A stretch of 43,364 nt of DNA, taken from the NCBI RefSeq assembly GCF_016863115.1, contig NZ_BOOG01000056.1, positions 1 through 43,364 of the forward strand. Reading direction: 5' to 3'. The number at the start of each line of letters is the position of its first letter. Position 1 is the first letter of the stretch. The notes beneath the pieces are model-generated. The model saw only the letters and a program-made list of their open reading frames with translations, had not been told where the DNA came from and searched no databases. The DNA comes from Sphaerimonospora thailandensis. Lineage in GTDB: Bacteria; Actinomycetota; Actinomycetes; Streptosporangiales; Streptosporangiaceae. The translations under genes were made by a program, and so were the position numbers. Shown in pieces: positions 1 to 8,941 of this stretch.

Positions 1-746
1 CCTCGGGCAGCGTCCAGGCGGGCCAGTCGGTCACGATCCGGGTGAACACCGCGGTCACCGGCGGCAACGCGCAGTCGGTCAGCCTGAGCACGCGTTCGCT
101 GCCCAGCGGCGTGACCGCGTCGTTCAACCCGGCCACGGTCACCGCGGGCCAGTCCGCCACGCTGACCCTGTCCGCATCGTCGACCGCCCAGGGCGGCACC
201 TACCAGGTGACCGTCGTCGGCACCGCCGGGTCGACCACCCACGAGGCGTCCTACTCCCTCACCGTGGGCAACGACCAGCCGCCGACGAACGACTTCTCGG
301 TGTCGGTGAGCCCGTCGTCCGCCTCGGTGCAGGCCGGAAAGTCGGCCAGCGCGACCCTCAGCACCAAGGTGACCAGCGGCAGTGCGCAGTCGCTCACGCT
401 GTCGGCCGGCGCGCCCTCAGGCGTGACGGTGTCGTTCAGCCCGGCCACGATCACGGCGGGGCAGTCGTCGACGGTGATGATCGCCGCATCCTCGTCCACC
501 GCGGCGGGGACCTACACGATCAGCCTCAACGCGGCCGGCACGGTCAGTCACGCGGCGTCGTTCTCGCTGACCGTCACCGGCGGTGGCGGCGGTGACGGTG
601 GGGGGACCGCCTGGGCGGCCTACACCTCCTACAAGGTGGGCGACGTCGTGACCTACAACGGCGTGAGCTACCGGTGCATCCAGGCGCACACGTCCATGCC
701 CGGCTGGGAGCCGTCCAACGTTCCCGCCCTCTGGCAGCGGCTGTAA
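1..746 (+). CDS. Secreted protein, C-terminal part: Ig-like repeats plus CBM5/12 chitin-binding module (5' end outside window)
   Basis: The reading frame is open from base 3, so the start lies upstream of the window. It encodes about 247 residues. The first part repeats a Thr/Ser-rich beta-sandwich unit of about 90 residues (motifs such as SGVTASFNPATVTAG and later SGVTVSFSPATITAG). Such units are known as linkers in secreted actinobacterial peptidases and chitinases. A Gly-rich hinge (GGGGGDGGG) then leads to about 45 residues with the aromatic pattern of carbohydrate-binding module 5/12 (W-AAYTSYKVGDVVTYNG-Y-CIQAHTS, then LWQRL at the end). The role is probably anchoring an extracellular hydrolase to chitin or a similar polymer. 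The catalytic domain is not visible, so the enzyme class is unknown. A strong hairpin follows the stop codon. Confidence 0.8.
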   Translation, partial: SGSVQAGQSVTIRVNTAVTGGNAQSVSLSTRSLPSGVTASFNPATVTAGQSATLTLSASSTAQGGTYQVTVVGTAGSTTHEASYSLTVGNDQPPTNDFSVSVSPSSASVQAGKSASATLSTKVTSGSAQSLTLSAGAPSGVTVSFSPATITAGQSSTVMIAASSSTAAGTYTISLNAAGTVSHAASFSLTVTGGGGGDGGGTAWAAYTSYKVGDVVTYNGVSYRCIQAHTSMPGWEPSNVPALWQRL

Positions 747-767
747 CAACCGAATGTGATCGATGAC

Positions 768-799
768 GGGGCGGGCGGCCATCCTGGGCCGCCCGCCCC
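768..799 (+). terminator. Hairpin terminator after the CBM protein
   Basis: A perfect 13-bp inverted repeat (GGGGCGGGCGGCC at 768-780 and its complement at 787-799) has a 6-nt loop and sits 21 bp behind the stop codon. There is no T-tract, as is usual in high-GC actinobacteria. Confidence 0.75.
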
Positions 800-1087
800 A
801 CGTCGTCCGAGTGAGGGCGTCGGCGTGAGCGCCGAGCGCCACGCCCGGTCCACCGTCACGGTCACGGTCGAGGACGATCCGTCCGATGGTGTACGGTTCG
901 TCCTGCCCGCCCTCCGCCGGCCCCGCTGACTGACGTCCCCGGGTAACGATAGATCACAATATAGGCGTGAATCGGATACACGCTTACTCTGATCTTCATT
1001 TTCCCGTGCCTGTTATGTAACCTCCCTTAAGGCGCAGATCGGGCGGAATCGGGCCCGCCGGTCGATGTGAGAGCACACGGAGGGCGC
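800..1087. other. Intergenic region upstream of the membrane kinase
   Basis: About 290 bp without a convincing gene. The segment 948-1030 is clearly more AT-rich than its surroundings, which fits a promoter region for the kinase at 1088. No clear -35/-10 pair can be named. Confidence 0.4.
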
Positions 1088-3001
1088 TTGCTGCCGCTGT
1101 TGGCGGGTGATCCGCAGGAGATCGGCCCATATCGGATCGTGGGCCGGCTCGGCGCGGGCGGCATGGGCGTCGTCTACGCCGCCGTGGACGGGGCCGGCCA
1201 GCGCGTGGCCGTCAAGCTCGTCCACGAGGCGCTGTCGATCGACCTCGAGTTCCGCCGCCGCTTCAGCCGCGAGATCTCCGTACTCCGTGGAGTCGAGGGG
1301 GCCTGCCTCGCCCGCATGTTCGACGCCGACCCCGGCACGGAACGCCCCTGGCTGGCCACCGAGTTCATCCCCGGTCCCACCCTCGAGCAGCACGTGCAGG
1401 CCGAGGGGCCGGTGACGGGCGACGCGCTCACCGGCCTGGCCGCCGGACTGGCCGAGGCGCTGGTGGCCATGCACGCCGCCGGAGTCGTCCACCGCGACCT
1501 CAAGCCGTCGAACGTGATCCTTTCCCCGCAGGGCCCCCGGCTCATCGACTTCGGCATCGCGAAGGTGCTGGACGAGACCTCGATGACTCACACAGGCACG
1601 CTGATCGGTTCCCCCGGGTGGATCAGTCCGGAGGAGTACGGCGACGGCCGCGCGGGGACACCCGCGGACGTGTACGGCTGGGCCCTGCTGGTGCTGTACG
1701 CGACGACCGGCGAGCCGCCGTACGGCACGGGTCGGCCCGAGGTGCTCGCCTACCGGGTGCGCGAGGAGACTCCCGACATCGCGACCGTGCCGGAAGAGCT
1801 GCGTGAGATCGTCGGCCGGGCGCTCGCCAAGGACCCGGCCGAGCGGCCCACGGCCGACGAGGCCCTCGTGGCGGTGACGGCGAGCCGGCCGGACGCGGAA
1901 GACGATCAGGCTCGGGAATCCTTCGACATCACCTCGTTCATCCAGCGCACATGGGTGCTGCCCCAGCAGGAGGCCCCCGAAAACACCGACTGGCCCCAAT
2001 CCGGCCCGCTCGCCGCCGCCTCACCCACACCGTCCGTGCCCTCTGCCCCGGAGCCGGAGCCGGAGCCGGCGGCGAGCGCCTCCCCGACCGGGCCGATCGC
2101 CGCCCAGTCGATCGCCGTCCGGCCGACCGGTGTGGGCAAGCTGCCGGATGATCAGCGGTTGGTCATGGTGGCCCGGCGGTCCGGGCCGTCCTGGGTCCAC
2201 GCCTACGTGGCCACGGCGGCCGCGGTGACCGTGATCGCCGTGGCCGCGATCGTCGCCACGTCCTCGGCGGAACGTTCCACGCCCACCGCTGCGGCCCAGA
2301 CGCCCTCCGCCCCGCCGGTGACGACCCCCGCGTCCTTACCGACGGTGACGCCCTCGCCGTCGTTGACGCCCACCCCGCTGCCCGAGCCGGTTCCGACGCG
2401 AACACCGAAGAAGCGCAAACCCCGGTTCACGGGCAAGCGTGTGTCGTTCCAGGGCATCACGACGGTCCTGCCCAAGGGCTGGCGGATGTTCGCCGTGGGC
2501 AAGGACTACGCCTGCATCGAGTCCCCGCGCTCCGTCGGCAGCGGGGGCCCGTGGGACTTCACCTGCCGTCCCGACGCGATGGCGCTCGTCGTCAGGTCGT
2601 CCAACGACGGGTGGCCGGGGTTCGGCATACAGGACAACGAGTTCGGTTTCATGTGGGGCCAGCACGTGCCCTGCCTGACGGGAGGAAGCGTCATCCGGGA
2701 TCCGTACGGCTCGTATGCCGAGCCCGGCGGAGATGCCGGCTTCTACTACGGGATCGATCCGTACGGTTCCCGGCTCGTCCACTCGGGGCTGGCCAAGATG
2801 GGCGACGGCCGGAAGGCGTACTACCGTGAGTGGCAGGTGGCCTGCGAGGTCAACCTCGTCTACACCATGAAGATCTGGCACCTGCCGCAGTCGAAGGTGT
2901 CGCTATACGTGCTCAGCGCCCGCCCGGAGGACGGCAAGGGCCACCGGCAGATCATCGCGTCGATGGACCTGCGGGGATACAGGCACGCCGCCAAAGTCTG
3001 A
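1088..3001 (+). CDS. Membrane-anchored eukaryotic-type Ser/Thr protein kinase
   Basis: Kinase domain at about residues 10-265. It has the glycine loop LGAGGMGVV, catalytic Lys43 in VAVKL, HRDLKPSN with Asp137, DFG, and an activation segment ending in GSPGWISPEE. A Pro/Ser/Glu-rich linker follows, then one transmembrane helix at about 368-390. The outer Thr/Pro stalk (about 395-440) leads to a C-terminal domain of about 190 residues with several Cys (for example YACIES, FTCRPD, HVPCLTG) that I do not recognise. This is the PknB-like layout: cytosolic kinase and external sensor. TTG at 1088 is chosen because CGGAGGG lies 3-9 bp before it; an in-frame GTG at 1067 lacks a ribosome site. A weak hairpin follows the stop codon. 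The signal sensed and the substrates are unknown. Confidence 0.85.
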   Translation: MLPLLAGDPQEIGPYRIVGRLGAGGMGVVYAAVDGAGQRVAVKLVHEALSIDLEFRRRFSREISVLRGVEGACLARMFDADPGTERPWLATEFIPGPTLEQHVQAEGPVTGDALTGLAAGLAEALVAMHAAGVVHRDLKPSNVILSPQGPRLIDFGIAKVLDETSMTHTGTLIGSPGWISPEEYGDGRAGTPADVYGWALLVLYATTGEPPYGTGRPEVLAYRVREETPDIATVPEELREIVGRALAKDPAERPTADEALVAVTASRPDAEDDQARESFDITSFIQRTWVLPQQEAPENTDWPQSGPLAAASPTPSVPSAPEPEPEPAASASPTGPIAAQSIAVRPTGVGKLPDDQRLVMVARRSGPSWVHAYVATAAAVTVIAVAAIVATSSAERSTPTAAAQTPSAPPVTTPASLPTVTPSPSLTPTPLPEPVPTRTPKKRKPRFTGKRVSFQGITTVLPKGWRMFAVGKDYACIESPRSVGSGGPWDFTCRPDAMALVVRSSNDGWPGFGIQDNEFGFMWGQHVPCLTGGSVIRDPYGSYAEPGGDAGFYYGIDPYGSRLVHSGLAKMGDGRKAYYREWQVACEVNLVYTMKIWHLPQSKVSLYVLSARPEDGKGHRQIIASMDLRGYRHAAKV

Positions 3002-3009
3002 ACCGGATC

Positions 3010-3042
3010 AAGGCGGATGAGCCCCGGGATCTCACCCGCCTT
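3010..3042. terminator. Hairpin between convergent genes
   Basis: AAGGCGG (3010-3016) pairs with CCGCCTT (3036-3042), with an inner GAG/CTC pair. It lies between the plus-strand kinase and the minus-strand gene ending at 3081 and could serve both directions. Confidence 0.5.
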
Positions 3043-3080
3043 CGCGGCCTGCGTCTTTCGGGGAGCCCGGTTCGGGGAGC

Positions 3081-3752
3081 TCAGTTTCGGGTCAGGGTCC
3101 AGGCGCCGTCGGCATGGACGGTGACGAGGCGGGTGCCGGTGGGGAGCACGACCTTCCCCCGATAGCGGCCGATCTCGTTGATGAGGAGGTCGGAGAACGA
3201 GCCGAGCCGGGTGTGGCCGTGGACGATGAAGTTCGACTCGCCGTTGTGCGCGGCGCGCATCGTGCGCAGGCCACGGGTGGGGGAGAGCTTGAGCACCTGG
3301 TCGCCTTGGCCGCGGATCGTCGCGCCGCACCAGCAGCGGGCCTTCTGGACAGGCAGGAAGGTCGCCGTCCAACGACCGTCGGCCCTGATCTCCAGCCCGA
3401 TCGTGCCCTTGGTGCCGTAGTCGTTGTACAGGACCGTCCCGTCGTACCGGCCGATCTCATTGACCAGGTACTCCCCGGTCTTGCCCCGGGGATCGATCGT
3501 GTGGACGATGAAGTTCGACTCGCCGTCGTGTGTGAGGCGGATGAGGCCGGGTTGCTTGGTGGCGCGGATGCGGATGACGTCGTCGCCGACGCCGCGGAAC
3601 CGGGTGGCGGCCTGGGCGCTGGCCTCGGTGCCGGCCTGGGTGTTGATCTGAGTGTTGACCTGGGTGTTGACCTGGATGGCGGCATCGGCGGTGGCCGGGG
3701 TCGTGAGCGCGGCCGTGGTCAGGGTCAGTACGGCGATCATGCGGCGGAGCAT
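3081..3752 (-). CDS. Secreted protein with two copies of a ~75-residue domain
   Basis: 223 residues. The N-terminus is a signal peptide: Arg, a hydrophobic run, then ATADA near residue 24. A short NTQ-type repeat follows (QVNTQVNTQINTQ), then two homologous units at about residues 52-135 and 147-222. Both units contain GESNFIVH, (L/Y)LxNEIGRY-G-V and end in ADG-WT. The second half of unit 1 carries CWC, a possible disulfide. The family is unknown to me; the layout suggests an exported beta-sandwich repeat protein. ATG at 3752 has AGGAGAAG 4 bp upstream. The gene is followed on the same strand by no partner and is convergent with the kinase at 1088-3001. Confidence 0.7.
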   Translation of the reverse strand: MLRRMIAVLTLTTAALTTPATADAAIQVNTQVNTQINTQAGTEASAQAATRFRGVGDDVIRIRATKQPGLIRLTHDGESNFIVHTIDPRGKTGEYLVNEIGRYDGTVLYNDYGTKGTIGLEIRADGRWTATFLPVQKARCWCGATIRGQGDQVLKLSPTRGLRTMRAAHNGESNFIVHGHTRLGSFSDLLINEIGRYRGKVVLPTGTRLVTVHADGAWTLTRN

Positions 3753-3809
3753 GTGCTTCTCCTCTGGGAGGGGGTACGGACGTCGCTTGGGATGGAGATC
3801 AGCAGGAGA

Positions 3810-4508
3810 TCAACGCAGGGTGACGGTGACCCCGCCGGAGAAGAACGAGTCGTGCAGCTCGATGGACTTGATCTTGAAGTCCTTCGGCACGTCGAAGAGC
3901 ACGATGCCGTTCACCGTGTTGCCGGGGTTGATGTTGTTGAGGAAGGCGTTGGAATCCTTCATCCCGATGGCGGCGCCGGAGTCGGCGTCGAACTGCCGGC
4001 CCTGCGTGTCGATGAGCTTCTGGGCCGAGCCGGTGAACATCTGGGCCTTGTCGCCGATGTTCTTCACGTTCAGGTGGACCAGGACGTACTGCCCCTGCGC
4101 CTTGGAGACCATGAACCCCTCGCCCACCTGCGACAGGCCCTTCTCCACCTTGGTGACCTTGAAGGCGAACTTGCCGTCCTTGACCAGGTCGCCGATGCCG
4201 GGGGTCTTCGGCTTATCGGCCTGCTTGGGCTTGTCCGCCGCCTTGTCCGCCGCCTTGTCCGCCGGCTTGGCGGAGGTGCCGTTCGAGGTGGCGGTGGTCG
4301 TGGTGTCGCTGTCGCCGCCGGACCCGCCGCCGCTGAAGATCGCCGCCAGCACGATGATGCCCATGAGGACACCGGCGCTGATCAGCACGGCCTTGAGGCA
4401 ACCGCCACCCTTCTTCTGCACGATCACGGTCTGCGGGTACGGCTGCGCGGTCTGCTGGTAAGGCTGCGCCGGGCCGTACGGACCGGGGTGTTGCTGGTTG
4501 CTGTGCAC
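3810..4508 (-). CDS. DUF4352-domain membrane or exported protein
   Basis: 232 residues. The N-terminal 35 residues are Gln/Pro/Tyr-rich (PYGPAQPYQQTAQPYPQ), then KKGGGCLK and a hydrophobic segment at about 38-58. A Gly/Ser/Thr and Lys/Ala/Asp linker follows. From about residue 105 a DUF4352-type immunoglobulin-like domain is seen (FKVTKVEKG, YVLVHLNVKNIGD, GIVLFDVPKDFK). DUF4352 domains are known in exported actinobacterial proteins; their ligand is not generally known. GTG at 4508 is preceded by GGAGG. The topology suggests a cytoplasmic tail with the domain outside the cell. Confidence 0.8.
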   Translation of the reverse strand: MHSNQQHPGPYGPAQPYQQTAQPYPQTVIVQKKGGGCLKAVLISAGVLMGIIVLAAIFSGGGSGGDSDTTTTATSNGTSAKPADKAADKAADKPKQADKPKTPGIGDLVKDGKFAFKVTKVEKGLSQVGEGFMVSKAQGQYVLVHLNVKNIGDKAQMFTGSAQKLIDTQGRQFDADSGAAIGMKDSNAFLNNINPGNTVNGIVLFDVPKDFKIKSIELHDSFFSGGVTVTLR

Positions 4509-4685
4509 GAGGCCTCCAGAACGGGGGACGGGTACGGCGGCAGGGCCCTACGGCACACGCTGAGCGCCACGGCACAGCCACCGTCGTGTAGACAACCAGC
4601 ATTACAGCAGACTGTGAACTGAGAACACAAGTCAGATTAAGAAAACAGGGACCCGCCGCCATCAAGGGGTGGTTGGTGGAAGGCG
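4509..4685. other. Intergenic region between DUF4352 and NYN genes
   Basis: No gene seen. It contains an AT-richer segment (about 4595-4645) that probably holds the promoter of the DUF4352 gene on the minus strand. Confidence 0.35.
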
Positions 4686-5333
4686 TCAGGCGCGCGGCCT
4701 GCTGTAATCGGTGGTGTCGAGGACGGCCTGGTAGTCGCTCTCATCAAGCCAGTGACACCAGGGGCTCGACGTACCGTCGATCCGCAGCCGGCCTCCGCCG
4801 CCACGCCACGCCGCGACCTCGATGTGCCCGCACTTGAGCTCCTGCACAGCCTCGATCGCCGGCACCAGATCCGTGTCGCCGCTGAACACGACTCCGACGT
4901 CGTAGGAGTCGTCGACGGCGGCCAGCCTGAGGATGTCGACAGCCAGCGCCACATCGATGCCCTTCTCAACGGCAGGTTCATGCGGCCATCTGGTCGGATA
5001 CCGCAGCGGTCGTCGTCTTACCAGCACTTTGGGAGAGCGGGTCCAAGCGTCCGATTGCCGATCGTTGGCGGCTGCCGCAGCAGGCTGCCGACGCGGGTTT
5101 GGTGCGCCACGGTAGATCCGGACCTGAGCGAGTCGACTGGGGTAACCGTTTGTGGTGCGCTTTTGAACGATCAGTTGGCCGAGCCTGTATGGATCGATAT
5201 GGCCGTTGGCGGGATGGGTGCCTCGCGGCCAGAAGGCTCGGAGAGCAGAACCATGAACATTTTGGTAGTCCATGAAGACTACGACACGTGCGGGGGCCAC
5301 TACTCTGTGATACCAGAACGTGGCTCGCTCCAC
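4686..5333 (-). CDS. NYN-domain (PIN-like) putative ribonuclease
   Basis: About 215 residues with the NYN pattern: VVVFMDYQNVHGS with acidic Asp22 near the N-terminus, EKGIDVALAVDIL in the middle and VVFSGDTDLVPAI near the end. These acidic residues form the metal site in NYN/PIN-like nucleases such as LabA and the DUF88 family, which usually act on RNA. The start is uncertain. GTG at 5333 gives the longest form but has no Shine-Dalgarno site and starts 4 bp after a hairpin repeat; GTG at 5300 is an alternative. It stands alone between oppositely spaced neighbours. Confidence 0.8.
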   Translation of the reverse strand: MERATFWYHRVVAPARVVVFMDYQNVHGSALRAFWPRGTHPANGHIDPYRLGQLIVQKRTTNGYPSRLAQVRIYRGAPNPRRQPAAAAANDRQSDAWTRSPKVLVRRRPLRYPTRWPHEPAVEKGIDVALAVDILRLAAVDDSYDVGVVFSGDTDLVPAIEAVQELKCGHIEVAAWRGGGGRLRIDGTSSPWCHWLDESDYQAVLDTTDYSRPRA

Positions 5334-5337
5334 ATAG

Positions 5338-5377
5338 AAAAGTCCCCGCCAGTCCCGGAGGACGACGGGGAAGAATC
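5338..5377 (-). repeat. 40-bp hairpin repeat, copy 1
   Basis: On the plus strand the unit begins AAAAGTCCCCGCC and ends GGGGAAGAATC. It differs from copy 2 (5427-5466) at 2 of 40 positions. Read on the minus strand, CCCCGTC...GGCGGGG forms a stem with one mismatch followed by ACTTTT, like an intrinsic terminator. It lies directly upstream of the NYN gene. Confidence 0.7.
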
Positions 5378-5426
5378 ATCGCCGACATTACCCGCACGGC
5401 TCTTGGCCAGCTGGGATTTCGGGCAA

Positions 5427-5466
5427 AAAAGTCCCCGCCAGTCCCGGAGGAGGGCGGGGAAGAATC
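5427..5466 (-). repeat. 40-bp hairpin repeat, copy 2 (terminator-like)
   Basis: Read on the minus strand it is a perfect stem CCCCGCC/GGCGGGG followed by AC and six T. It lies 100 bp behind the stop codon of the TPR gene, the expected place for its terminator. A 49-bp unique stretch separates it from copy 1. Confidence 0.7.
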
Positions 5467-5565
5467 TCCTTCACGATACACCACTCGGCTGTCGGTGTCG
5501 AGCTGACCGGGACACTTCGTAGTCGACGTGTCACAGAATCGGCTGGTGGGCCTTGCCGTACGGGG

Positions 5566-8526
5566 TCAGTCCTCGGTGGGGAGGGCGGCGCGGAGGGTGG
5601 CGGCCCGGTCGCGTACGGCGTCCGCCTCGGCGTGGCCGAGGACGGTCAGCAGTTCGCCCAGGTGATCGAGCGCGGTGACCAGCGAGGGGCGGCGGCTCGG
5701 GTCGTGAGCGGCTCGCCGCTCCATGATCTCGACGCATCTCCTCTGGTACGGCAGCGCGTCCAGGTCCCGGCCGGCGTCGTGCAGATAGCCGCCCAGCCGG
5801 TCGAGCACCACGGCCAGCGCTCCGAGGAAGACATCCGGATCGGCCGAAGCGCCCGCCTCGAAGATCTCGACCACCTCGCGCTGCGCGGCGGCGGCCTCGC
5901 CGGGGCTGCCCTGCCGGGACAGGAGGGTCGCCATCGAGTCGAGCACGTGGGCACACGGCATCGGGTCGGCGTCCGGATGCTGGATCACGTGGATCTCCCA
6001 CAGCGCGGCGGCCCGGTCCAGGTGCCGCCGGGCCTGGTCGAGCAGGCCGATGCCGAGGAGCTCCTGCGCCACGTCGTTGAGCGTCCGCACGGTGTGGGCC
6101 AGATCCTCCTGCACCTCGGTCAGCCGCTCCACCGTGGCCTCGGTGTCCCGGCCGAGGCAGGTCAGGATGAACAGCCGCCGGTGCAGCGAGCCGACGAGGC
6201 AATCGGTGTCGCCGAGGCCGGCCCAGATGTCGGCCGCCCGTTCGGCGTGCGGCAGCGCCTCCCGGTGAGCGCCCCTCTCGCAGAGGCGTTCGGCCAGGCT
6301 GTCGATGGTCATCGCCAGCTTCGGCAGGTACGGCTCCGGCCGCTGGAGTGCCAGGTCTTCCAGGATCTCCATGGCCTCGTGCAGCATGCCGAGCGCGTCC
6401 TCACCGCCGTTCTCGCCGGTGTCGCCGTGCTCGCCGCCGTGTTCGCCGCCGGCCGCCTCGGCCGTACGATCGCTGAGCATGCGAAGCGCGTGCGCCAGCC
6501 CGGCGCGGTCGCCGGCCTCGCGGTAGAGGTCGACGGACAGCCGCAGCGTCGACAGGCACTCGTCGAGCCCGCCGGTACGCCACAGGTAGACGCCGAGGGA
6601 GAGCCAGGCGGAGGCGAGCCGGGACCGGAAGCTGACCGGGTCGTGCTGGATCAGCTCGCCATAGAGGGAGACCGACCGCCGCATCAGCGTCAGCGAGCGG
6701 TCGAACCGCTCCGCCATCTCGTGATAGCGGCTGAGATTGTGCAGCGTGGCGGCCAACTGCTCGCCGCGATCCGTGTCGCCCGGCCGGTAGGCCCGCTCCA
6801 GCAGGCTGACGGCCCGATCCAGACTGGTGATCGCGTGCTCGAACTGGCGTGCCTCCTCCCAGATGCCGCCCAGCAGGCGCAGCGCGTCGGCGAGGTCGAG
6901 GTCCCACTCGGCACCCCCCTCGTCGTACAGGCGCTGGTAGATCTCGGCGGACTCGCGCGCGCGGGCCAGCGCGTCGTCGATCCGCCCGCATACCCGAGCG
7001 GTGACCGCCGCGTTGAAGAGCACGTGCGCCAGTCCGGGCAGGTCCCCGGCCGTGCGGAACAGATCGATCGCGTCGGCCATGGCGGCGGCCGAGGCGTCGT
7101 GATCACCGTCCGTGTGCAGGTATGTGCCAAGTGCCCGGAGCGCGTCGGCCAGTCGCGGGTCCCCGGCCTGACGGTAGAGCTCGGCGGATCGCTTCGCCTC
7201 CGCGGCCGCGCGTGCCGCCTGGCCGTTCTCGGCGAGCCGCTCGGCGAGGCAGCCGTACGCCTGGGCGAGGTCGACGGAGCGGGAACCGTCCCGCTCGACC
7301 AGGTCCCGATAATGCTTGACCGCCTCCTCGGTGGCGTAGACGGCCTTGGCGCCGCGCCCGGCCGCGGTGTACCGGATGCCCAGGTTGACCAGGTCGATCG
7401 CCAGATCGGGCAGGTGCCGGCCGGGGTCGGCCGCGACGAGGTCGCGGTCGATGTCGACCGCCTCGAGCATGACCTCCAGCGCCTCCTCCGTCTCCCGGAG
7501 CCGGCCGAGCACATCGGACAGCCGCCGCAGGTGGGCGGCCCGCAGGTCCGATCGGGGCGCGTCCACGGCGAGTGCCTCGTCCAGGCAGTCGCGGGCCTGC
7601 GCCCACTGGCCGAGGTTGCCGTGCCGTACGGCGAGGCCGCCCCAGGCCAGGCCGAGCGTGACCTGGTCGGAGGGGTCGTCGCGCGCGGCGTCCAGCGCCT
7701 GCCGGGACGCCTCCAGCGCCGCGGTCAGGTCACCCGCCAGGTGGTGGATGTCGCTCAGGATGTTGAGCGTGAAGGCGACCTCGAAGGAGACGCCCACGTG
7801 ACGGAACCACTCGACGGCCTTCTCGGCGACGGTGACCGCCTCCGCGTGGCTGCCCGTCCGGCTGAGCATCCGTGCCCGCAGCCGCAGCGCCAGGGCGTAC
7901 GGCTCGGCGGACCACTCCTCCTCCAGCGGATCGAGCGCTTTCACGAGCCGGTCGGCGACCCGCAGCGCGGCGAGCGGCCGGTCGAGGCGGACGAGCAGTT
8001 CGGCGAGCGGCTCGGCCTCGGCGGTGGCCGCACGCCACCGGGCCTCGCTGCGCCGGTCTTCCCGGAGCCGGTCTTCCCGGCGCGGGGCTTCGTGGCGCCT
8101 GGCGAGCCGGATCATGCCGTCGAAGGCCTGCCGCCGCAGGGCCAGGGCCTCCTTCAGGTCACCGAGAGCGGTGAGGGGGGAGGCCAGCCTGCTCATCGCC
8201 ACGGCGATCGCGAACTCGTCGCCCGTACGCCGATGGAGGTCCAGCGCCAGGCGGCGTACGTCACGCTCGTCGGCGGCCCGATCCCGCGAGGCCAGACGAT
8301 CGCCGAGCGCACCGAGCCACCCGAGGAGCTCGGCCTCCACGAACGCGGGCACCTCGATGACCAGCTGTTCGGGTCCGGCGATGTCGTCGTCGTCCAGTCG
8401 GGCGCACAGGTCGCCGAGCGCCCGTACGACGTCGGCGTCGAACCATTCGAACGACTCGGGCCGCTCGGCGGCGAGGTCCTGGTACTGGCGGATGAGGTGA
8501 CCGATCGACATGCCCGGGGGAACCAT
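5566..8526 (-). CDS. Large TPR-repeat protein
   Basis: 986 residues. After about 100 residues with an acidic N-terminal helix region (SIGHLIRQYQDLAAERPES), the rest is an array of Ala/Leu-rich helical pairs with TPR signatures: GDLKEALALRRQAFD, GDLTAALEASRQALD, GQWAQARDCLDEAL, EEALEVMLEAVDI, QFEHAITSLDRAVSLLERA, GSPGEAAAAQREVVEI. No enzyme domain, NB-ARC motor or membrane segment is visible. TPR arrays bind partner proteins. The gene is divergent from the kinase and DISARM-like operon at 8942, so a regulatory or sensor role there is possible, but this is only context. ATG at 8526 abuts AAGGA; ATG at 8511 (MSIGHL) is a plausible alternative. Confidence 0.8.
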   Translation of the reverse strand: MVPPGMSIGHLIRQYQDLAAERPESFEWFDADVVRALGDLCARLDDDDIAGPEQLVIEVPAFVEAELLGWLGALGDRLASRDRAADERDVRRLALDLHRRTGDEFAIAVAMSRLASPLTALGDLKEALALRRQAFDGMIRLARRHEAPRREDRLREDRRSEARWRAATAEAEPLAELLVRLDRPLAALRVADRLVKALDPLEEEWSAEPYALALRLRARMLSRTGSHAEAVTVAEKAVEWFRHVGVSFEVAFTLNILSDIHHLAGDLTAALEASRQALDAARDDPSDQVTLGLAWGGLAVRHGNLGQWAQARDCLDEALAVDAPRSDLRAAHLRRLSDVLGRLRETEEALEVMLEAVDIDRDLVAADPGRHLPDLAIDLVNLGIRYTAAGRGAKAVYATEEAVKHYRDLVERDGSRSVDLAQAYGCLAERLAENGQAARAAAEAKRSAELYRQAGDPRLADALRALGTYLHTDGDHDASAAAMADAIDLFRTAGDLPGLAHVLFNAAVTARVCGRIDDALARARESAEIYQRLYDEGGAEWDLDLADALRLLGGIWEEARQFEHAITSLDRAVSLLERAYRPGDTDRGEQLAATLHNLSRYHEMAERFDRSLTLMRRSVSLYGELIQHDPVSFRSRLASAWLSLGVYLWRTGGLDECLSTLRLSVDLYREAGDRAGLAHALRMLSDRTAEAAGGEHGGEHGDTGENGGEDALGMLHEAMEILEDLALQRPEPYLPKLAMTIDSLAERLCERGAHREALPHAERAADIWAGLGDTDCLVGSLHRRLFILTCLGRDTEATVERLTEVQEDLAHTVRTLNDVAQELLGIGLLDQARRHLDRAAALWEIHVIQHPDADPMPCAHVLDSMATLLSRQGSPGEAAAAQREVVEIFEAGASADPDVFLGALAVVLDRLGGYLHDAGRDLDALPYQRRCVEIMERRAAHDPSRRPSLVTALDHLGELLTVLGHAEADAVRDRAATLRAALPTED

Positions 8527-8941
8527 TCCTTCTCACCTGGAACGTGACATTTGACGGATCATCGCGCAGATCACCACGAGATGTACAGATCCATCGGTTA
8601 GCAGGAAGATTACCAGCCTGCTCGATGTGAATTCAATACACAAATTACCGTGGTAGAGTCCCGCCTGGAGGGTGCCGGTGGAGCGGGGAGTCGGAGCTTC
8701 GATGATGAGCCAAGAGTGGGCCACGGCCGGCAACATAGATCGAAATCATATTGTTACTTCTGTTCACAGACGCATGTGTGTGGACCTGTCTGCACTGACC
8801 GGTTACTGTTGCCTGACGTGCGGTGAAGGTGTGGGGCCTGATCACTTTGGGGCCGGAACGGACATCTCAAGGAGCGAGGCGGCGTATCCTGGGCGCGCCC
8901 TGGTGCGTTGCCCCCGGACGTCGCGGTAGAGGCAGGTGAGC
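8527..8941. other. Divergent intergenic region, TPR gene and defence locus
   Basis: 415 bp without a supported gene. It holds the candidate minus-strand promoter noted separately and AT-rich stretches at 8620-8660 and 8735-8770. It should also carry the promoter of the plus-strand operon starting at 8942, for which TATCCT at about 8887 is a possible -10 element without a clear -35. Confidence 0.4.
8607..8636 (-). promoter_or_regulatory. Candidate promoter of the TPR gene
   Basis: On the minus strand TTGAAT (8631-8636) and TAATCT (8607-8612) are separated by 18 bp. They lie in an AT-rich stretch about 80 bp ahead of the start codon. Confidence 0.45.

Noticed and set aside
5338-5466. A CRISPR array
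   Set aside because: Only two units, no cas genes in the window, and each unit explains itself as a terminator hairpin with a T-run. It is kept as a weak alternative in the findings only.
5632-8547. A 971-codon plus-strand frame opposite the TPR gene
   Set aside because: Antisense shadow: its content mirrors the helical TPR repeats on the other strand, which have the proper residue pattern.
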